46,765 nt of DNA from Planctomycetales bacterium (GCA_020427005.1 JAGQOY010000030.1:1-46765), one strand, 5' to 3'. Positions 1 to 9,801 are shown, numbered from the stretch's first letter. Notes: generated by a model from the letters alone, not told the origin. Program-made: numbers and translations.

Positions 1-90
1 AACGTCCCAACCCGAAACGTAAGTGAGGGATTCTTGTTCGGTCCCTCGCTTACGCTCTTACGCTTCCGGTTAGGATTGGTAGATTTCTTA
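1..90. repeat. Intergenic inverted repeat, REP-like candidate
   Basis: An interrupted stem-loop fills the window edge. The inner arms TAAGTGAGGGA and TCCCTCGCTTA match at 10 of 11 positions around an 11-base loop, and the outer arms AACCCGAAACGTAAG and CTTACGCTTCCGGTT match at 13 of 15. It lies downstream of the minus-strand aldo/keto reductase gene. The style resembles dispersed intergenic repeats I associate with planctomycete genomes, but no second copy is present in this window, so calling it a dispersed repeat is inference. Confidence 0.45.
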
Positions 91-128
91 CTGCCGCTCG
101 CCCTGCCGTAGCTCTTCAATGGCAGTAA

Positions 129-1166
129 TCAAAGACGCCGTAGTCCGTCCTCTCGCATGGGATTGGGGATTTCTGCATCGATGTCATCAATGAGTTGGAG
201 AGTAGATTCGTCGAGTATCAAATCTCTTGCATTTAAAGATTCTTCAAGTTGCTCAACAGAGGTGGCTCCAATAATGGTCGATGCCACAAAATCGTGTTGT
301 CGACTCCATGCCACAGCTAGCGCAGTCAATGAGATGCCAAGTTCTCGTGCGACAACGGAAAGGCGATTTGCAGTTTCCAATGTACGAGAATTCACGAATC
401 GAGCCGCCATCATTTTCTGCCTCGGACCCCCGGACTGAAGGTAGTCTGTGAATCTCGCCCCAGAGGGCAGCCCGGAATTATATTTTCCGGTCAACACTCC
501 TCCGCCTAAAGGCGAGTAGGGAAGCAAGCTCACCATTTCTCTTCTGCAGACCTGTGCGAGCTCACTTTCGCAGCGTCGATTGATCAGGCTAAAGTTGTTT
601 TGAACGGTGTTGTAGCGAGCCAATTTGTGGTTGTCCGCCGCCCATAAGCTCTTCATGACGCCCCAACATGTTTCGTTGCTGCAACCGATGGCACGAATTT
701 TCCCTTGCTCGATCAAACGAGTCAAAGCGGCCAAAGTATCTTCATATCGCATACTGTGATCGGGCCAATGAGTTTGATAGAGATCGATATAATCCGTCCT
801 CAACCTTCGTAGGCTCTCTTCCAACGCAAGCTTGATCTGATGTGCATCCAACGCGGTTCTGCCTCCGCGTACTGGAGGCGTAAACCAACCATGTCCAGGC
901 CCCGTAATCTTCGTCGCCAGAATCACTTGCTCTCGAGGCTTTGTTTGCAACCATGTGCCAACTATCTCCTCAGTTCGACCAAAGGTCTCCTTCTGAGGGG
1001 GAACCGGATACATTTCAGCTGCATCATAAAATTCAATTCCTGCATCGAACGCGCAATCGAGAATACGATGCGAAAGCACTTCATCGCACTGACTTCCGAA
1101 TGTCATGGTCCCCATACAAATATCGGTTACAGCAATTCCACTCGTGCCCAATGTTCGTCGTTGCAT
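129..1166 (-). CDS. Aldo/keto reductase (Tas-like)
   Basis: A 345-residue NAD(P)H-dependent oxidoreductase of the aldo/keto reductase family, cytosolic, reducing carbonyl compounds; the substrate cannot be read from sequence. The N-terminal strand contains GTMTFG. The catalytic set is visible: Asp48 and Tyr53 in DAAEMY, Lys86 in ATKITG, and the His in [10 protein letters not shown] near residue 133. The C-terminal cofactor region has [14 protein letters not shown]. Length and the long insertion after the catalytic Tyr ([13 protein letters not shown]) fit the Tas/YajO-like branch rather than the short voltage-channel beta-subunit branch. The ATG is preceded by AAGGGATCGTA, an acceptable ribosome binding site. 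The gene stands alone, divergent from glgP. Confidence 0.9.
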   Translation of the reverse strand: MQRRTLGTSGIAVTDICMGTMTFGSQCDEVLSHRILDCAFDAGIEFYDAAEMYPVPPQKETFGRTEEIVGTWLQTKPREQVILATKITGPGHGWFTPPVRGGRTALDAHQIKLALEESLRRLRTDYIDLYQTHWPDHSMRYEDTLAALTRLIEQGKIRAIGCSNETCWGVMKSLWAADNHKLARYNTVQNNFSLINRRCESELAQVCRREMVSLLPYSPLGGGVLTGKYNSGLPSGARFTDYLQSGGPRQKMMAARFVNSRTLETANRLSVVARELGISLTALAVAWSRQHDFVASTIIGATSVEQLEESLNARDLILDESTLQLIDDIDAEIPNPMREDGLRRL

Positions 1167-1747
1167 TACGATCCCTTGTTTGTCTGCGAGAATCTCGTTT
1201 TTTTGAAAACGCGCATGATAGCAAAGTCAGCAGCCAGTTTGGACCGCTGCCAGCGAACGAAAATACGGTGCAGACGGTTGGCATCCATTAGCATCTGCAA
1301 CTTGGACTACTGGAAAATTCCCTGGAATACCGGTAGACACTTATTTGCAAAAAAGAGAACTATATTGGCACGGCATCTTCCATTAGATGTTCAAGATGGA
1401 TAGCGAGAGGCCATAAAGGATTCAAAACTCACTTCCAGGAGTAAAAATCACTAGGCGCAGTCATAGCGAATCGGAGGAGAGCTCTGTCGCTGACCTTTTC
1501 AAGATAGTCAAATCGTTATAATCGACTCGCACCATAGAGTCGGTACAAGTTGCTGGATGCATAGAGTTTTCGCTGGAGTTTTTCTCGTTTCTTTGTGCAT
1601 CGTTGGCAAATAGTTCCTATTTTGCGTGTACGTTTTTAGGTCGCGTACCGAACTGAGGCCAATCACAGGACAGTAGTCTCAGCAGGCTGTGTCTACCATG
1701 TGCCCTTTCTGAGTTGCTTGTAAAAATTGAAACATGGATTTGTAGAA
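1167..1747. other. Intergenic region between divergent aldo/keto reductase and glgP genes
   Basis: About 580 bases with no convincing coding sequence; the open frames here have no recognisable content and no good start signals. It must hold the promoters of both flanking genes. The only element I can point to is the TATAAT/inverted-repeat pair listed separately. Confidence 0.5.
1517..1542 (+). promoter_or_regulatory. Candidate glgP promoter -10 box with overlapping operator
   Basis: A perfect TATAAT lies at 1517-1522 and is followed at once by the inverted repeat CGACTC-N8-GAGTCG (1523-1542), so a transcript starting about seven bases after the box would begin inside the repeat, as at a repressor-controlled promoter. 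No convincing -35 hexamer is visible at the right spacing, which keeps this tentative. It lies about 200 bases upstream of the glgP start. Confidence 0.3.
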
Positions 1748-4222
1748 ATGACCAATATGCTAACCAGTTCGTCAACTCCAGGCACTTCGATACTAAGCAC
1801 CATGGATGATGAGCTGCGTCGCCATCTGCAGATCACGTTGGCGCATTGCAATGAACAGACAGATCCAGAGTACATCTATCGCGCGTTGGCAATTACAATT
1901 CGTGATCGATTGGTAAACAACTGGTTGGACACACAGTGTCGGTGCTCTCATATTCCGCAAAAGCACGTTTATTACTTATCACTTGAGTTTTTGATTGGTC
2001 GTTCGCTTGTTAATGCAGTGAACAACCTGGATCTTCAAGATCAGGCTCGCGATATCTTGCTGCAATACGGAACTACACTTGAAGAAATAGCCGAACAAGA
2101 ACAAGATGCTGGGCTAGGTAACGGAGGCTTAGGCCGATTGGCAGCTTGTTTTCTCGATAGTTGCGCAAATCTGCGGCTTCCTGTGACCGGATACGGCATA
2201 CGATATGAATACGGAATGTTCCATCAGCACATTGAAGGTGGCCGACAGATCGAGGATCCTGACCACTGGTTGCGTGATGGCAATCCCTGGGAGATTGTCC
2301 GCAAAGAAGATACACGACGCGTAAAATTCTATGGTCGATCAGAACTCTACTACGACTCAGAGGGAGTTCATCATTGTCGTTGGGTAGATACAGCGGATGT
2401 TCTGGCCGTCCCTTTTGACATGCCCATTCCGGGCTTTCGCAATAATACAGTGAACACCTTGCGATTGTGGAAGGCCAGTGCTACTGACGCTTTCGACCTG
2501 AATGAATTCAATGCAGGCGGCTATTCCGAAGCAGTGGCGGCTAAAAATACTGCCGAACAAATCACGATGGTGCTGTATCCCAATGATGCCAGTGAAAACG
2601 GCAAAGAATTACGGCTCAAGCAACAATACTTTTTGGTATCTGCCAGCTTGCAAGATGTACTGGCGGATTGGATTCAAAAACACGGTGACTTGAGTGATTT
2701 TGGCAGTCAGAACTGCTTCCAATTAAATGATACTCACCCGGCTTGCGCTGTGCCGGAGTTAATGCGACTGCTAATGGACGAGCATGGGATGAGTTGGAAA
2801 GAAGCCTGGGAAGTCACAACCCACTGCATGGCTTATACGAATCATACATTGCTTCCCGAAGCACTGGAAAGATGGTCTGTGAGTCTATTCGGGCGTTTAC
2901 TACCACGTCTAACCGAGATCATCTTCGAAATAAATCGGCGGTTCTTGAAGGAAGTCGCTGAGAAGTGGCCTAATGATCCCGAGATGTTACGGGCGATGTC
3001 CATCGTCGAAGAAGGAGATGCACCCCAAATTCGCATGGCCTACTTGGCGATCGTGGGGAGCTTTTCAGTCAATGGTGTTGCAGCACTTCATACCGAATTA
3101 TTGAAAAGCGGGCTATTCGCTAAATTCAATGATATGTGGCCCAGCAAGTTCAACAATAAGACCAATGGTGTTACTCAACGACGTTGGTTATCACATTGCA
3201 ATTCCAAGTTGCGAGAACTTCTAAATGAGACGATAGGAGATGAGTGGGAGTACAACCTAGAACACATAGCCAGTCTGCAACCCTATGCCGACGATGCCAA
3301 ATTCCGAGCCCAGTGGCGCGAAGTGAAGTTAACCAACAAGCGACTACTAAGCAATTACATTGAAAAGAACACAGGAGTAGTATTCCCTGTAGACTTTTTG
3401 TTCGATGTGCAGGTGAAACGAATTCACGAATATAAGCGACAATTATTGAATGTCCTACATGTGATCCACTTGTACGACCGCATTTCGCGTGGGGACGTTG
3501 TAGGCATGGTACCACGTTGCGTGCTAATCGGAGGAAAAGCTGCTCCGGGATACCATGTTGCAAAATTAATCGTCAAGCTTATTAACAATGTCGCTCAAGT
3601 GATCAATTCTGATCCTAAAGCAGACAGCCTGCTGAAACTAATGTTCTTCCCGAACTATCGTGTTTCCGCTATGGAAGTAATATGCCCTGGAACAGAACTG
3701 TCAGAGCAGATTTCTACCGCTGGCAAGGAGGCGTCTGGCACTGGCAATATGAAATTCATGATGAATGGGGCACTTACGATTGGTACTCTGGATGGTGCAA
3801 ACATTGAGATCCGAGAGAAAGCCGGAGCCGAAAACTTCTTTTTGTTTGGTTTGAATGCCTCGGAGGTCCAGCAACTTCGAGGCAGCTATGACCCGAACGC
3901 GATTATTGCCGGTGACGTCGACATTCGACGCATAATGGAGTCACTCGAAAGTGGTAGATTCAATGCAAATGAACCTGGCATCTTCGATATTCTTATTGGC
4001 GGACTGAGAAACCCTTACGATCAGTGGTTGACTATCGCTGACCTGAGGAGCTTTATCGATGCGCAGGCAAGAGTCGCAGAGGCATATCTTGATCCAGAAC
4101 ACTGGAGTCGCATGAGCATTATCAATACGGCAAGCAGCGGCTGGTTTTCAAGCGACCGAACCATACACCAATATGCCACAGAAATCTGGAAGGCTCACCC
4201 TTTGGTGTGCTCCATAGGCTAG
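1748..4222 (+). CDS. glgP: Glycogen/starch/maltodextrin phosphorylase
   Basis: An 824-residue phosphorylase that uses inorganic phosphate to release glucose 1-phosphate from the non-reducing ends of alpha-1,4-glucans in the cytosol. It is full length for the family. Conserved blocks include YYLSLEFLIGRSL near the N-terminus, GNGGLGRLAACF, the phosphate/substrate block DVQVKRIHEYKRQLLN, and the pyridoxal phosphate site EASGTGNMKFMMNG whose Lys is residue 669 from the chosen start. An in-frame TTG exists at 1727, but the ATG at 1748 is preferred; neither has a strong Shine-Dalgarno. The next gene on the same strand is malQ, the usual partner that disproportionates the short dextrins phosphorylase leaves behind. 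Confidence 0.96.
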   Translation: MTNMLTSSSTPGTSILSTMDDELRRHLQITLAHCNEQTDPEYIYRALAITIRDRLVNNWLDTQCRCSHIPQKHVYYLSLEFLIGRSLVNAVNNLDLQDQARDILLQYGTTLEEIAEQEQDAGLGNGGLGRLAACFLDSCANLRLPVTGYGIRYEYGMFHQHIEGGRQIEDPDHWLRDGNPWEIVRKEDTRRVKFYGRSELYYDSEGVHHCRWVDTADVLAVPFDMPIPGFRNNTVNTLRLWKASATDAFDLNEFNAGGYSEAVAAKNTAEQITMVLYPNDASENGKELRLKQQYFLVSASLQDVLADWIQKHGDLSDFGSQNCFQLNDTHPACAVPELMRLLMDEHGMSWKEAWEVTTHCMAYTNHTLLPEALERWSVSLFGRLLPRLTEIIFEINRRFLKEVAEKWPNDPEMLRAMSIVEEGDAPQIRMAYLAIVGSFSVNGVAALHTELLKSGLFAKFNDMWPSKFNNKTNGVTQRRWLSHCNSKLRELLNETIGDEWEYNLEHIASLQPYADDAKFRAQWREVKLTNKRLLSNYIEKNTGVVFPVDFLFDVQVKRIHEYKRQLLNVLHVIHLYDRISRGDVVGMVPRCVLIGGKAAPGYHVAKLIVKLINNVAQVINSDPKADSLLKLMFFPNYRVSAMEVICPGTELSEQISTAGKEASGTGNMKFMMNGALTIGTLDGANIEIREKAGAENFFLFGLNASEVQQLRGSYDPNAIIAGDVDIRRIMESLESGRFNANEPGIFDILIGGLRNPYDQWLTIADLRSFIDAQARVAEAYLDPEHWSRMSIINTASSGWFSSDRTIHQYATEIWKAHPLVCSIG

Positions 4223-4312
4223 TCGGCGATTCTTTCAGTTGCTTATACCTAACCAATTCAACGGCAATGCAGCCAAGCACTTGCCCATTCGACGCAACCG
4301 GTAGTTTGCTTC

Positions 4313-4386
4313 ATGGATGAAAGATTATTTTTTCTGGGCAGCCTCACTCGTTGTTGCTATGCCCACGAGTAAAGTTCCTCATCCAT
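4313..4386 (+). ncRNA. Candidate structured leader/attenuator between glgP and malQ
   Basis: An 8-bp closing stem pairs ATGGATGA (4313-4320) with TCATCCAT (4379-4386). Inside it are two alternative 6-bp stems that cannot both form as simple hairpins: TGGGCA (4335-4340) with TGCCCA (4360-4365), and ACTCGT (4346-4351) with ACGAGT (4365-4370). The element ends 34 bases before the malQ ATG. Alternative pairing of this kind is typical of attenuators or pseudoknots. No known riboswitch family was recognised, so its function is inference. Confidence 0.35.
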
Positions 4387-4420
4387 TGTAAAGCTTTTCT
4401 TCTACTGTCGAGTCATTGGA

Positions 4421-5923
4421 ATGCAATTCAATCGTTCAGCAGGCATACTGTTACACATTACCTCTCTTCCTGGGCGTTTTGGTATAGGCGATCTGGGGCC
4501 AAGCGCGTTTGAATTCGTTGAATTCCTACAGGCAGCCAAACAGCGGATTTGGCAGTTGCTTCCATTAGGTCCAACAACAATCGGAAATTCTCCCTATAGT
4601 TCTTACTCTGCCTTCGCGGGAAACCCCATTCTGATTAGTCCTGAGCGGCTGGTGGAGCGAGGTTTCTTAACTCAGGAAGAGGTACTTGAGTGCGAGAAAC
4701 GCTGTACGGAGAATTCTGGCCAGGCGGATTACGAATTTGCAAACTGTGTGAAGTGGCCGGCACTGAGACGCGCTATGGATAAATTCCGTCAATGCGGAGG
4801 TTGTCGGCATGTCGACGACTATGAGGCGTTTGTAACTTCGCAGCGCTGGTGGCTCGACGATTTTGCCCTATTCAGTGCTCTACAAGCGCACTTCGGTACC
4901 GCTGATTGGACAACTTGGGATTCGGACCTTGCACAACGAAACAAGGATGCAATTAACAACTGGAAAAACAAACTTGCAAATGAGATCGAATTCGCTCAAT
5001 TCGTACAGTTCTTATTCTTTTCGCAATGGAACGAACTGAAACGTTTTGCAAATTCCAAGGGAGTGCAACTATTCGGAGATATGCCAATTTTTGTTGGTCA
5101 TGGTAGTGCAGATGTGTGGGCCAATCAGGCAGATTTCCTACTTAACCGCAATGGTCGTCCTACTTCTGTTGCAGGTGTCCCACCGGATTACTTCAGCAAG
5201 ACAGGCCAACTTTGGGGTAATCCGCTTTATTGTTGGGAAGCAATAAGTGCTAACAATTACCGCTGGTGGATTCAGCGTTTTCGAATGGCCTTTCAAACGT
5301 ACGACTTGCTACGCATTGATCATTTTCGTGGATTTGAATCCTACTGGGCGGTACCCGGAGACGCTAAGACTGCTGTCAGCGGTAGATGGGAACCGGGGCC
5401 TGGAGCAGCGTTATTCCGCCGTGCGGAGGCAGAACTTGGACCGTTACCAATTATCGCGGAAGATTTGGGGCTAATCACAGATGAAGTACATCATCTGCGC
5501 GAGGAGTTAGGATTTCCCGGCATGCGCGTTCTACAGTTTGGCTTTGATAGTCAGTCCGACCTGTATCACCGCCCCGAGAGCTACCCGGAAAATTCAGCTG
5601 CCTATACCGGTACACATGATAATGAGACCATTATCGGTTGGTACAACAACCGCCGAGATCGTGCCGAAACGGATCCTTTGACAAGCTATTTACCTATTGA
5701 TGATTCCCCGGTAGAGCAGAAGCTAATTCAACTCGTCTTAGATTCCGCTTCCCTCACTGCAATTATTCCCATGCAAGATTACCTGGGTCTGGACAATTCC
5801 GCCCGTATGAATATCCCAGGCTTAGCAGAGGGGAATTGGACCTGGCAGTTGGATAACCATCAGCTAACTCAACAAACTGCACATGGAATTGCCAAGCAAA
5901 CCATACAGGCAGGTCGTTGCTAG
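4421..5923 (+). CDS. malQ: 4-alpha-glucanotransferase (amylomaltase)
   Basis: A 500-residue GH77 enzyme that transfers alpha-1,4-glucan segments between maltodextrins, freeing glucose and making longer chains for the phosphorylase encoded just upstream. The N-terminus RSAGILLHITSLPGRFGIGDL is diagnostic. The catalytic acids are in place: nucleophile Asp300 in LLRIDHFRGFE, acid/base Glu347 in IIAEDLG and Asp400 in TGTHDNET, with spacing close to that of characterised enzymes. Its 500-residue length matches the short (plant/thermophile-like) form without the large N-terminal extension of the enterobacterial enzyme. It starts at ATG and is probably co-regulated with glgP, 198 bases upstream. Confidence 0.95.
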   Translation: MQFNRSAGILLHITSLPGRFGIGDLGPSAFEFVEFLQAAKQRIWQLLPLGPTTIGNSPYSSYSAFAGNPILISPERLVERGFLTQEEVLECEKRCTENSGQADYEFANCVKWPALRRAMDKFRQCGGCRHVDDYEAFVTSQRWWLDDFALFSALQAHFGTADWTTWDSDLAQRNKDAINNWKNKLANEIEFAQFVQFLFFSQWNELKRFANSKGVQLFGDMPIFVGHGSADVWANQADFLLNRNGRPTSVAGVPPDYFSKTGQLWGNPLYCWEAISANNYRWWIQRFRMAFQTYDLLRIDHFRGFESYWAVPGDAKTAVSGRWEPGPGAALFRRAEAELGPLPIIAEDLGLITDEVHHLREELGFPGMRVLQFGFDSQSDLYHRPESYPENSAAYTGTHDNETIIGWYNNRRDRAETDPLTSYLPIDDSPVEQKLIQLVLDSASLTAIIPMQDYLGLDNSARMNIPGLAEGNWTWQLDNHQLTQQTAHGIAKQTIQAGRC

Positions 5924-5949
5924 TGGAAGTGATCCAGTTTTTAAGGTTG

Positions 5950-5981
5950 AAAAGGAAGCGTCGTGTAGACGATTCCTTTTC
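5950..5981. terminator. Bidirectional intrinsic terminator between malQ and secDF
   Basis: The stem GGAAGCGTC/GACGATTCC (5954-5962 with 5968-5976, one G-A mismatch, loop GTGTA) is flanked by an A tract on the left and TTTT on the right, so it can end transcription in either direction. It sits in the convergent gap, 30 bases past the malQ stop and about 50 bases past the secDF stop. Confidence 0.65.
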
Positions 5982-6027
5982 CGGAATTACCTGTCACAAG
6001 GCAGAAAACCTAAGCTAACCAATGCAT

Positions 6028-9000
6028 CTAAGCTCGAACGTTGGCTTGTTCCTGACGATTTGAAAGCCACAGGAGTACGGGCGAGGCGATGAAAATCGAA
6101 CTGTAAGTACCCACCAATATTCCTATGAGCAGGGCAAAAGCAAATGCATGGATTCCCTCACCGCCAAATACGTAAAGGAGAACGACTGTCAGCAGTGTAG
6201 TACCGCTGGTTAGAAGCGTGCGACTCAATGTCTGGTTGACACTGTCATTAATCATTTGCTCACTCAGGCGTGGACTGCGACCACGAACTTCGCGAATACG
6301 ATCAAAAACGACGATCGTATCGTTCAACGAGTAACCGATGATCGTTAGAAACGCCGCGACTTCGGTAAGCCCAATTTTGAAGTCATCAATCAATAGAAAA
6401 CCCAAGGGCTTGAACAGCCAGTGACAGACTGCTAATACTCCGAGTGTAATCAGGACGTCGTGTACCAGTGCAACCACAGCGGCAAGACCATAAGCCACCT
6501 TTTGGAAGCGGAACCAGATGTACCCGACGATGAAAATCAGGCTGACCAAAATCGCCGCAATCGCTCGTTGCTGCATTTCATCTGCAACGCGGGATCCAAT
6601 GCGACTCAATGCCAACCATATGGGTTGCTGCTGAAGCGATTTTTGAAGCTCTTCCAACAGCAGGCTGTATTGTTCGCTATCAAGCGGCAGTGTAACAGTC
6701 CAGTTGTCGAAACCTTGAGCATCTTCTTCACGCCATTTTTCTGGGCGAGGATAGGGTTCGACCTTGACTTGCGAATCGGCCAGGGACAATTTAGCGCTAG
6801 CCGCAGCTTCGATCAGTTTCTTCCGTAAGGTAGGACCATCAATACCTGCGCGTTGTTGATTCTCATTCGACTCTGTAGTGAATTCTGCACTAGGTGAAAA
6901 ACTCAAGAGGAATTGACTCGACTTCACAGGTTCCGCAACAGCCAATTCAGCTTCGCCCCCCGCACTTGTTTCCTGGGTTGGATCTGCATTACCTCCCGTG
7001 GCTTCAGTAGTCGTATCGGACTGAATGCTTACAAATCGCAACCTGTTAGGCAATCTGGCACTCGAAGGTGTAGCACTTGATTTGGTGACACGATAGGTGA
7101 CCAACTTTGCCTCCCCGCTTTCGCTAAACCCTTGTACTAGTCGCTTGGAAAGATCATTTGCATCTTCGATGCTGGTCACCAACGTATAGACAGTGTGCAA
7201 GGGCTCGCGTTCTACGTGGACCAAGGTGGATTGAATCGGTTTCTCAGCATCTGTATCCAAAATCGAAGATACCAGAGCTCGCAATTCTTCCTGTTCAACT
7301 GGTTCTTGAAACCACATAGTAACGCTTGTGCCACCGGTAAAATCAATGTTTAACAAGCTTGAACCGCGAACGAACACGGCAACTAACCCGAGCAAAATGG
7401 CCAATCCTGAAATGGCAGCACAAATCTTTTGCCATCCCATGAAATTGATATCGCGCGCACCTACAAACAAGCGTTTGAGGAAAGCCACACCGTCGGACAT
7501 GGACAAATTGACAAATTTCAATTTTTCCGCAAATTCAAAGATAATTCGCGAACAGAAAGTAGCTGTGAACATACTGGTCAAAATACCGATAACCAGGGCC
7601 ACAGCAAAGCCGCGAACCTGATCGGTGCCTATCCAATACAACACGAAGGCGGCGATCAGCGTTGTTAAGTTGGAGTCAATAATGGTGGTCAATGCTCGAT
7701 CGAAACCATTTCGAATGGCCATCCGTGGGGCGGCCCCTTTTGCCTTTTCCTCTCGAATGCGTTCGAAAATCAACACATTGGCATCCACCGACATGCCCAC
7801 CGTCAACACCAAGCCCGCAAGGCCGGGTAGCGTCAACGGCTGCTTAATGAAAATCATGGCTCCAAAAATCAATAGGCCGTTCGTGACTAACGCAATAGAA
7901 GCCACGATACCGGAAAATCGGTAGTAGGCCAGAATGGCCAAGAATGTTGCAATAACGGCATAGATGGATGCCGTCGTCCCTTTGCGAACCGTTGTTGCAC
8001 CCAACCCAGCTCCCACACGGTTCTCTTCCGCGGGCTCATCGCTCAAAGTGGCTGGTAAGCGGCCAGAACGCAATACAGTAACCAAGAAATTGACTTCTTC
8101 TTTTGTAAAACGGCCTGTGATCTCACCAGCGGCACCAATAGCAGAATTCAGCTGCGGTGCGGACTTGATATTTTCGTCCATGATGATTGCCATGCGACGA
8201 TGGAAATTCCCATCTGGCAAATTGGACGAGGTTAAGCTCAACATCTTAGTTGCACCGACCGTGTTTAGCCTAAACGAAACAATAGGGCTACCAAGTTTGT
8301 CATAAGATGTATTAGCGCTAGCCAGGTCATCGCCGCTGACTTCCGTATACGCCCCTCCGGCACTTCGCAGTGCCATCAGCATCTCGAGGTCTACGATACC
8401 GTTTCGAAGCATCCATTTTTCAAATTCGTAATCTCCATCGGGCAAATTGGTCGGATAAGTGATGATTTCCCCGGTATCCCGATTACGAACCGTATCCCCT
8501 GGAATAAACGACTTCAATGGGTGAATGTTCTCGACCGTGTCTTCGTCTTTTCCAACGGTCACCCACATACCTACAACTTGCCCTTCCGAGTCCGTGATTT
8601 TCGTACTCAGTCGAACCGCGGGATCATCACTGGCAGCCTGATTTTTGGCCAATTGGATAATGTCCAAGTGGTCGCGAGAATTGGCTACTATCCGAAACTG
8701 CAATTGCCCGGCGTTTTGAAGCAGCTCTTTGGTTTTTTGTAATTCAAGTTCGTCGGTGGCCGGTACGATGATTTCGATTTGGTCGGCACCACGCGGTCGA
8801 ATCGTAATTTCTTTGGTGCCTGATGGATTTATTCGGTTGCTAAGAGCACTTGCCAAAGAACCTGGGTCGATGCGGTTTCCGCTTCCATCGTCCACGATGT
8901 CATAAACCAGCAGCGTTCCTCCCTGCATGTCCGTGCCCAAGGGTAACTTGAAATTGTTGGCCCAAGCAAACAGCAGAGCGGCAATTACGGATGCAAGCAT

Positions 9001-9240
9001 CAAACCAAAACGGGTCGAATGCGTAGACATGCGTATACTGCGAGTAACGAAATGGCTGATAATGAACGGCAGAACGAAAATTCCGAATATGTACAAGAAA
9101 CCCATTCCATAGGTTTGTAATGGATTCGTTACTGCGTTGGCACCGGTGGCGGCTCCTGCCTGCGCCTGTGCCAGTAATGAGTTCGATTCTACCAACCAAG
9201 ATAGAGCGAAACTCGAAAGAGAATTCGTTAAACCGTCCAT
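6028..9240 (-). CDS. secDF: Protein translocase subunit SecDF (fused SecD-SecF)
   Basis: A 1070-residue inner-membrane protein that couples proton flow to late steps of Sec-dependent export. The order is: extra N-terminal membrane segments, SecD first TM with GTDMQGGTLLVYDI, the large periplasmic P1 domain, the SecD TM4-6 block with SVDANVLIFERIREE, then SecF starting near residue 590 with NIDFTGGTSV and the matching block SLNDTIVVFDRIREVRG. Both RND-type membrane cores are complete. The SecF periplasmic loop carries a long low-complexity insert (roughly residues 700-800, rich in T, E, S, G) that is larger than in ordinary SecF. The ATG is preceded by TAAGGACTACCG, a good binding site. yajC lies directly upstream in the same direction, as is common. 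Confidence 0.95.
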   Translation of the reverse strand: MDGLTNSLSSFALSWLVESNSLLAQAQAGAATGANAVTNPLQTYGMGFLYIFGIFVLPFIISHFVTRSIRMSTHSTRFGLMLASVIAALLFAWANNFKLPLGTDMQGGTLLVYDIVDDGSGNRIDPGSLASALSNRINPSGTKEITIRPRGADQIEIIVPATDELELQKTKELLQNAGQLQFRIVANSRDHLDIIQLAKNQAASDDPAVRLSTKITDSEGQVVGMWVTVGKDEDTVENIHPLKSFIPGDTVRNRDTGEIITYPTNLPDGDYEFEKWMLRNGIVDLEMLMALRSAGGAYTEVSGDDLASANTSYDKLGSPIVSFRLNTVGATKMLSLTSSNLPDGNFHRRMAIIMDENIKSAPQLNSAIGAAGEITGRFTKEEVNFLVTVLRSGRLPATLSDEPAEENRVGAGLGATTVRKGTTASIYAVIATFLAILAYYRFSGIVASIALVTNGLLIFGAMIFIKQPLTLPGLAGLVLTVGMSVDANVLIFERIREEKAKGAAPRMAIRNGFDRALTTIIDSNLTTLIAAFVLYWIGTDQVRGFAVALVIGILTSMFTATFCSRIIFEFAEKLKFVNLSMSDGVAFLKRLFVGARDINFMGWQKICAAISGLAILLGLVAVFVRGSSLLNIDFTGGTSVTMWFQEPVEQEELRALVSSILDTDAEKPIQSTLVHVEREPLHTVYTLVTSIEDANDLSKRLVQGFSESGEAKLVTYRVTKSSATPSSARLPNRLRFVSIQSDTTTEATGGNADPTQETSAGGEAELAVAEPVKSSQFLLSFSPSAEFTTESNENQQRAGIDGPTLRKKLIEAAASAKLSLADSQVKVEPYPRPEKWREEDAQGFDNWTVTLPLDSEQYSLLLEELQKSLQQQPIWLALSRIGSRVADEMQQRAIAAILVSLIFIVGYIWFRFQKVAYGLAAVVALVHDVLITLGVLAVCHWLFKPLGFLLIDDFKIGLTEVAAFLTIIGYSLNDTIVVFDRIREVRGRSPRLSEQMINDSVNQTLSRTLLTSGTTLLTVVLLYVFGGEGIHAFAFALLIGILVGTYSSIFIASPVLLWLSNRQEQANVRA

Positions 9241-9315
9241 CGGTAGTCCTTACGGATCAAATTGATGAGCTTGCGCTCATGGGGAATGTGTTCAAAAACC
9301 AACAACTTAGTATGC

Positions 9316-9756
9316 CTATACGACTCGGGCTATACTGTCTCGATTAACTGTCAATCGAGCTCCGGTTTTGTCATCTACCTTCAAAACGACCGTGGAATTT
9401 TCTACGTCGATCTGCATAACGGTGCCATGTATCCCGCTACCAAGTACGACTTGGTCATTTTTCTTAAGATTTGCCATCGCTTGTTGCAACTGTTTATGTT
9501 GCTTTTGTTGAGGACGCAAAACCAAGAACATGAAGAGAAGACCGCTTACAAGAATGAATAACAGCGGATCCGACAACAACCGGAATAGGAGATTCTCATT
9601 TCCTAAGTCTGTTACGGTGGTAGCGTCGACCCCAGCCCCGCCAGTTTGTGGCTCAGCGGTCGACTCAACAACCGTCTGGCCAGCGCCGGACTCACTGATC
9701 TGGGCGATCACTAAAGTCAGGCGAAGGAAAACAAAGTTAAAGTAGTCCGGCAGCAT
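9316..9756 (-). CDS. yajC: Preprotein translocase subunit YajC
   Basis: A small single-pass membrane protein of the SecDF-YajC accessory complex. The family core is clear: one transmembrane helix (PLLFILVSGLLFMFLVL) followed at once by RPQQKQHKQLQQAMANLKK, then the small soluble domain with VVLGSGIHGTVM. The N-terminus is longer than usual: before the helix come a hydrophobic stretch (FVFLRLTLVIAQ, possibly a signal sequence) and an acidic Thr/Gly-rich linker. The ATG at 9756 is chosen; an in-frame TTG at 9801 would add 15 residues and cannot be excluded. It lies 75 bases upstream of secDF and is probably co-transcribed with it. Confidence 0.85.
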   Translation of the reverse strand: MLPDYFNFVFLRLTLVIAQISESGAGQTVVESTAEPQTGGAGVDATTVTDLGNENLLFRLLSDPLLFILVSGLLFMFLVLRPQQKQHKQLQQAMANLKKNDQVVLGSGIHGTVMQIDVENSTVVLKVDDKTGARLTVNRDSIARVV

Positions 9757-9801
9757 TCGGGAAAGTGTTCTTGCAGGTAAGCGTTCAATACCTTTGCTCA
9801 A

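Noticed and set aside
1187..1204. Short hairpin CGAG-AAT-CTCG followed by seven T residues
   Set aside because: Only a 4-bp stem and no plus-strand gene precedes it; it lies in the leader of the aldo/keto reductase gene.
840..1403. Plus-strand open frame of 187 codons opposite the aldo/keto reductase gene
   Set aside because: It overlaps a well-supported gene on the other strand, has no family features and no ribosome binding site.
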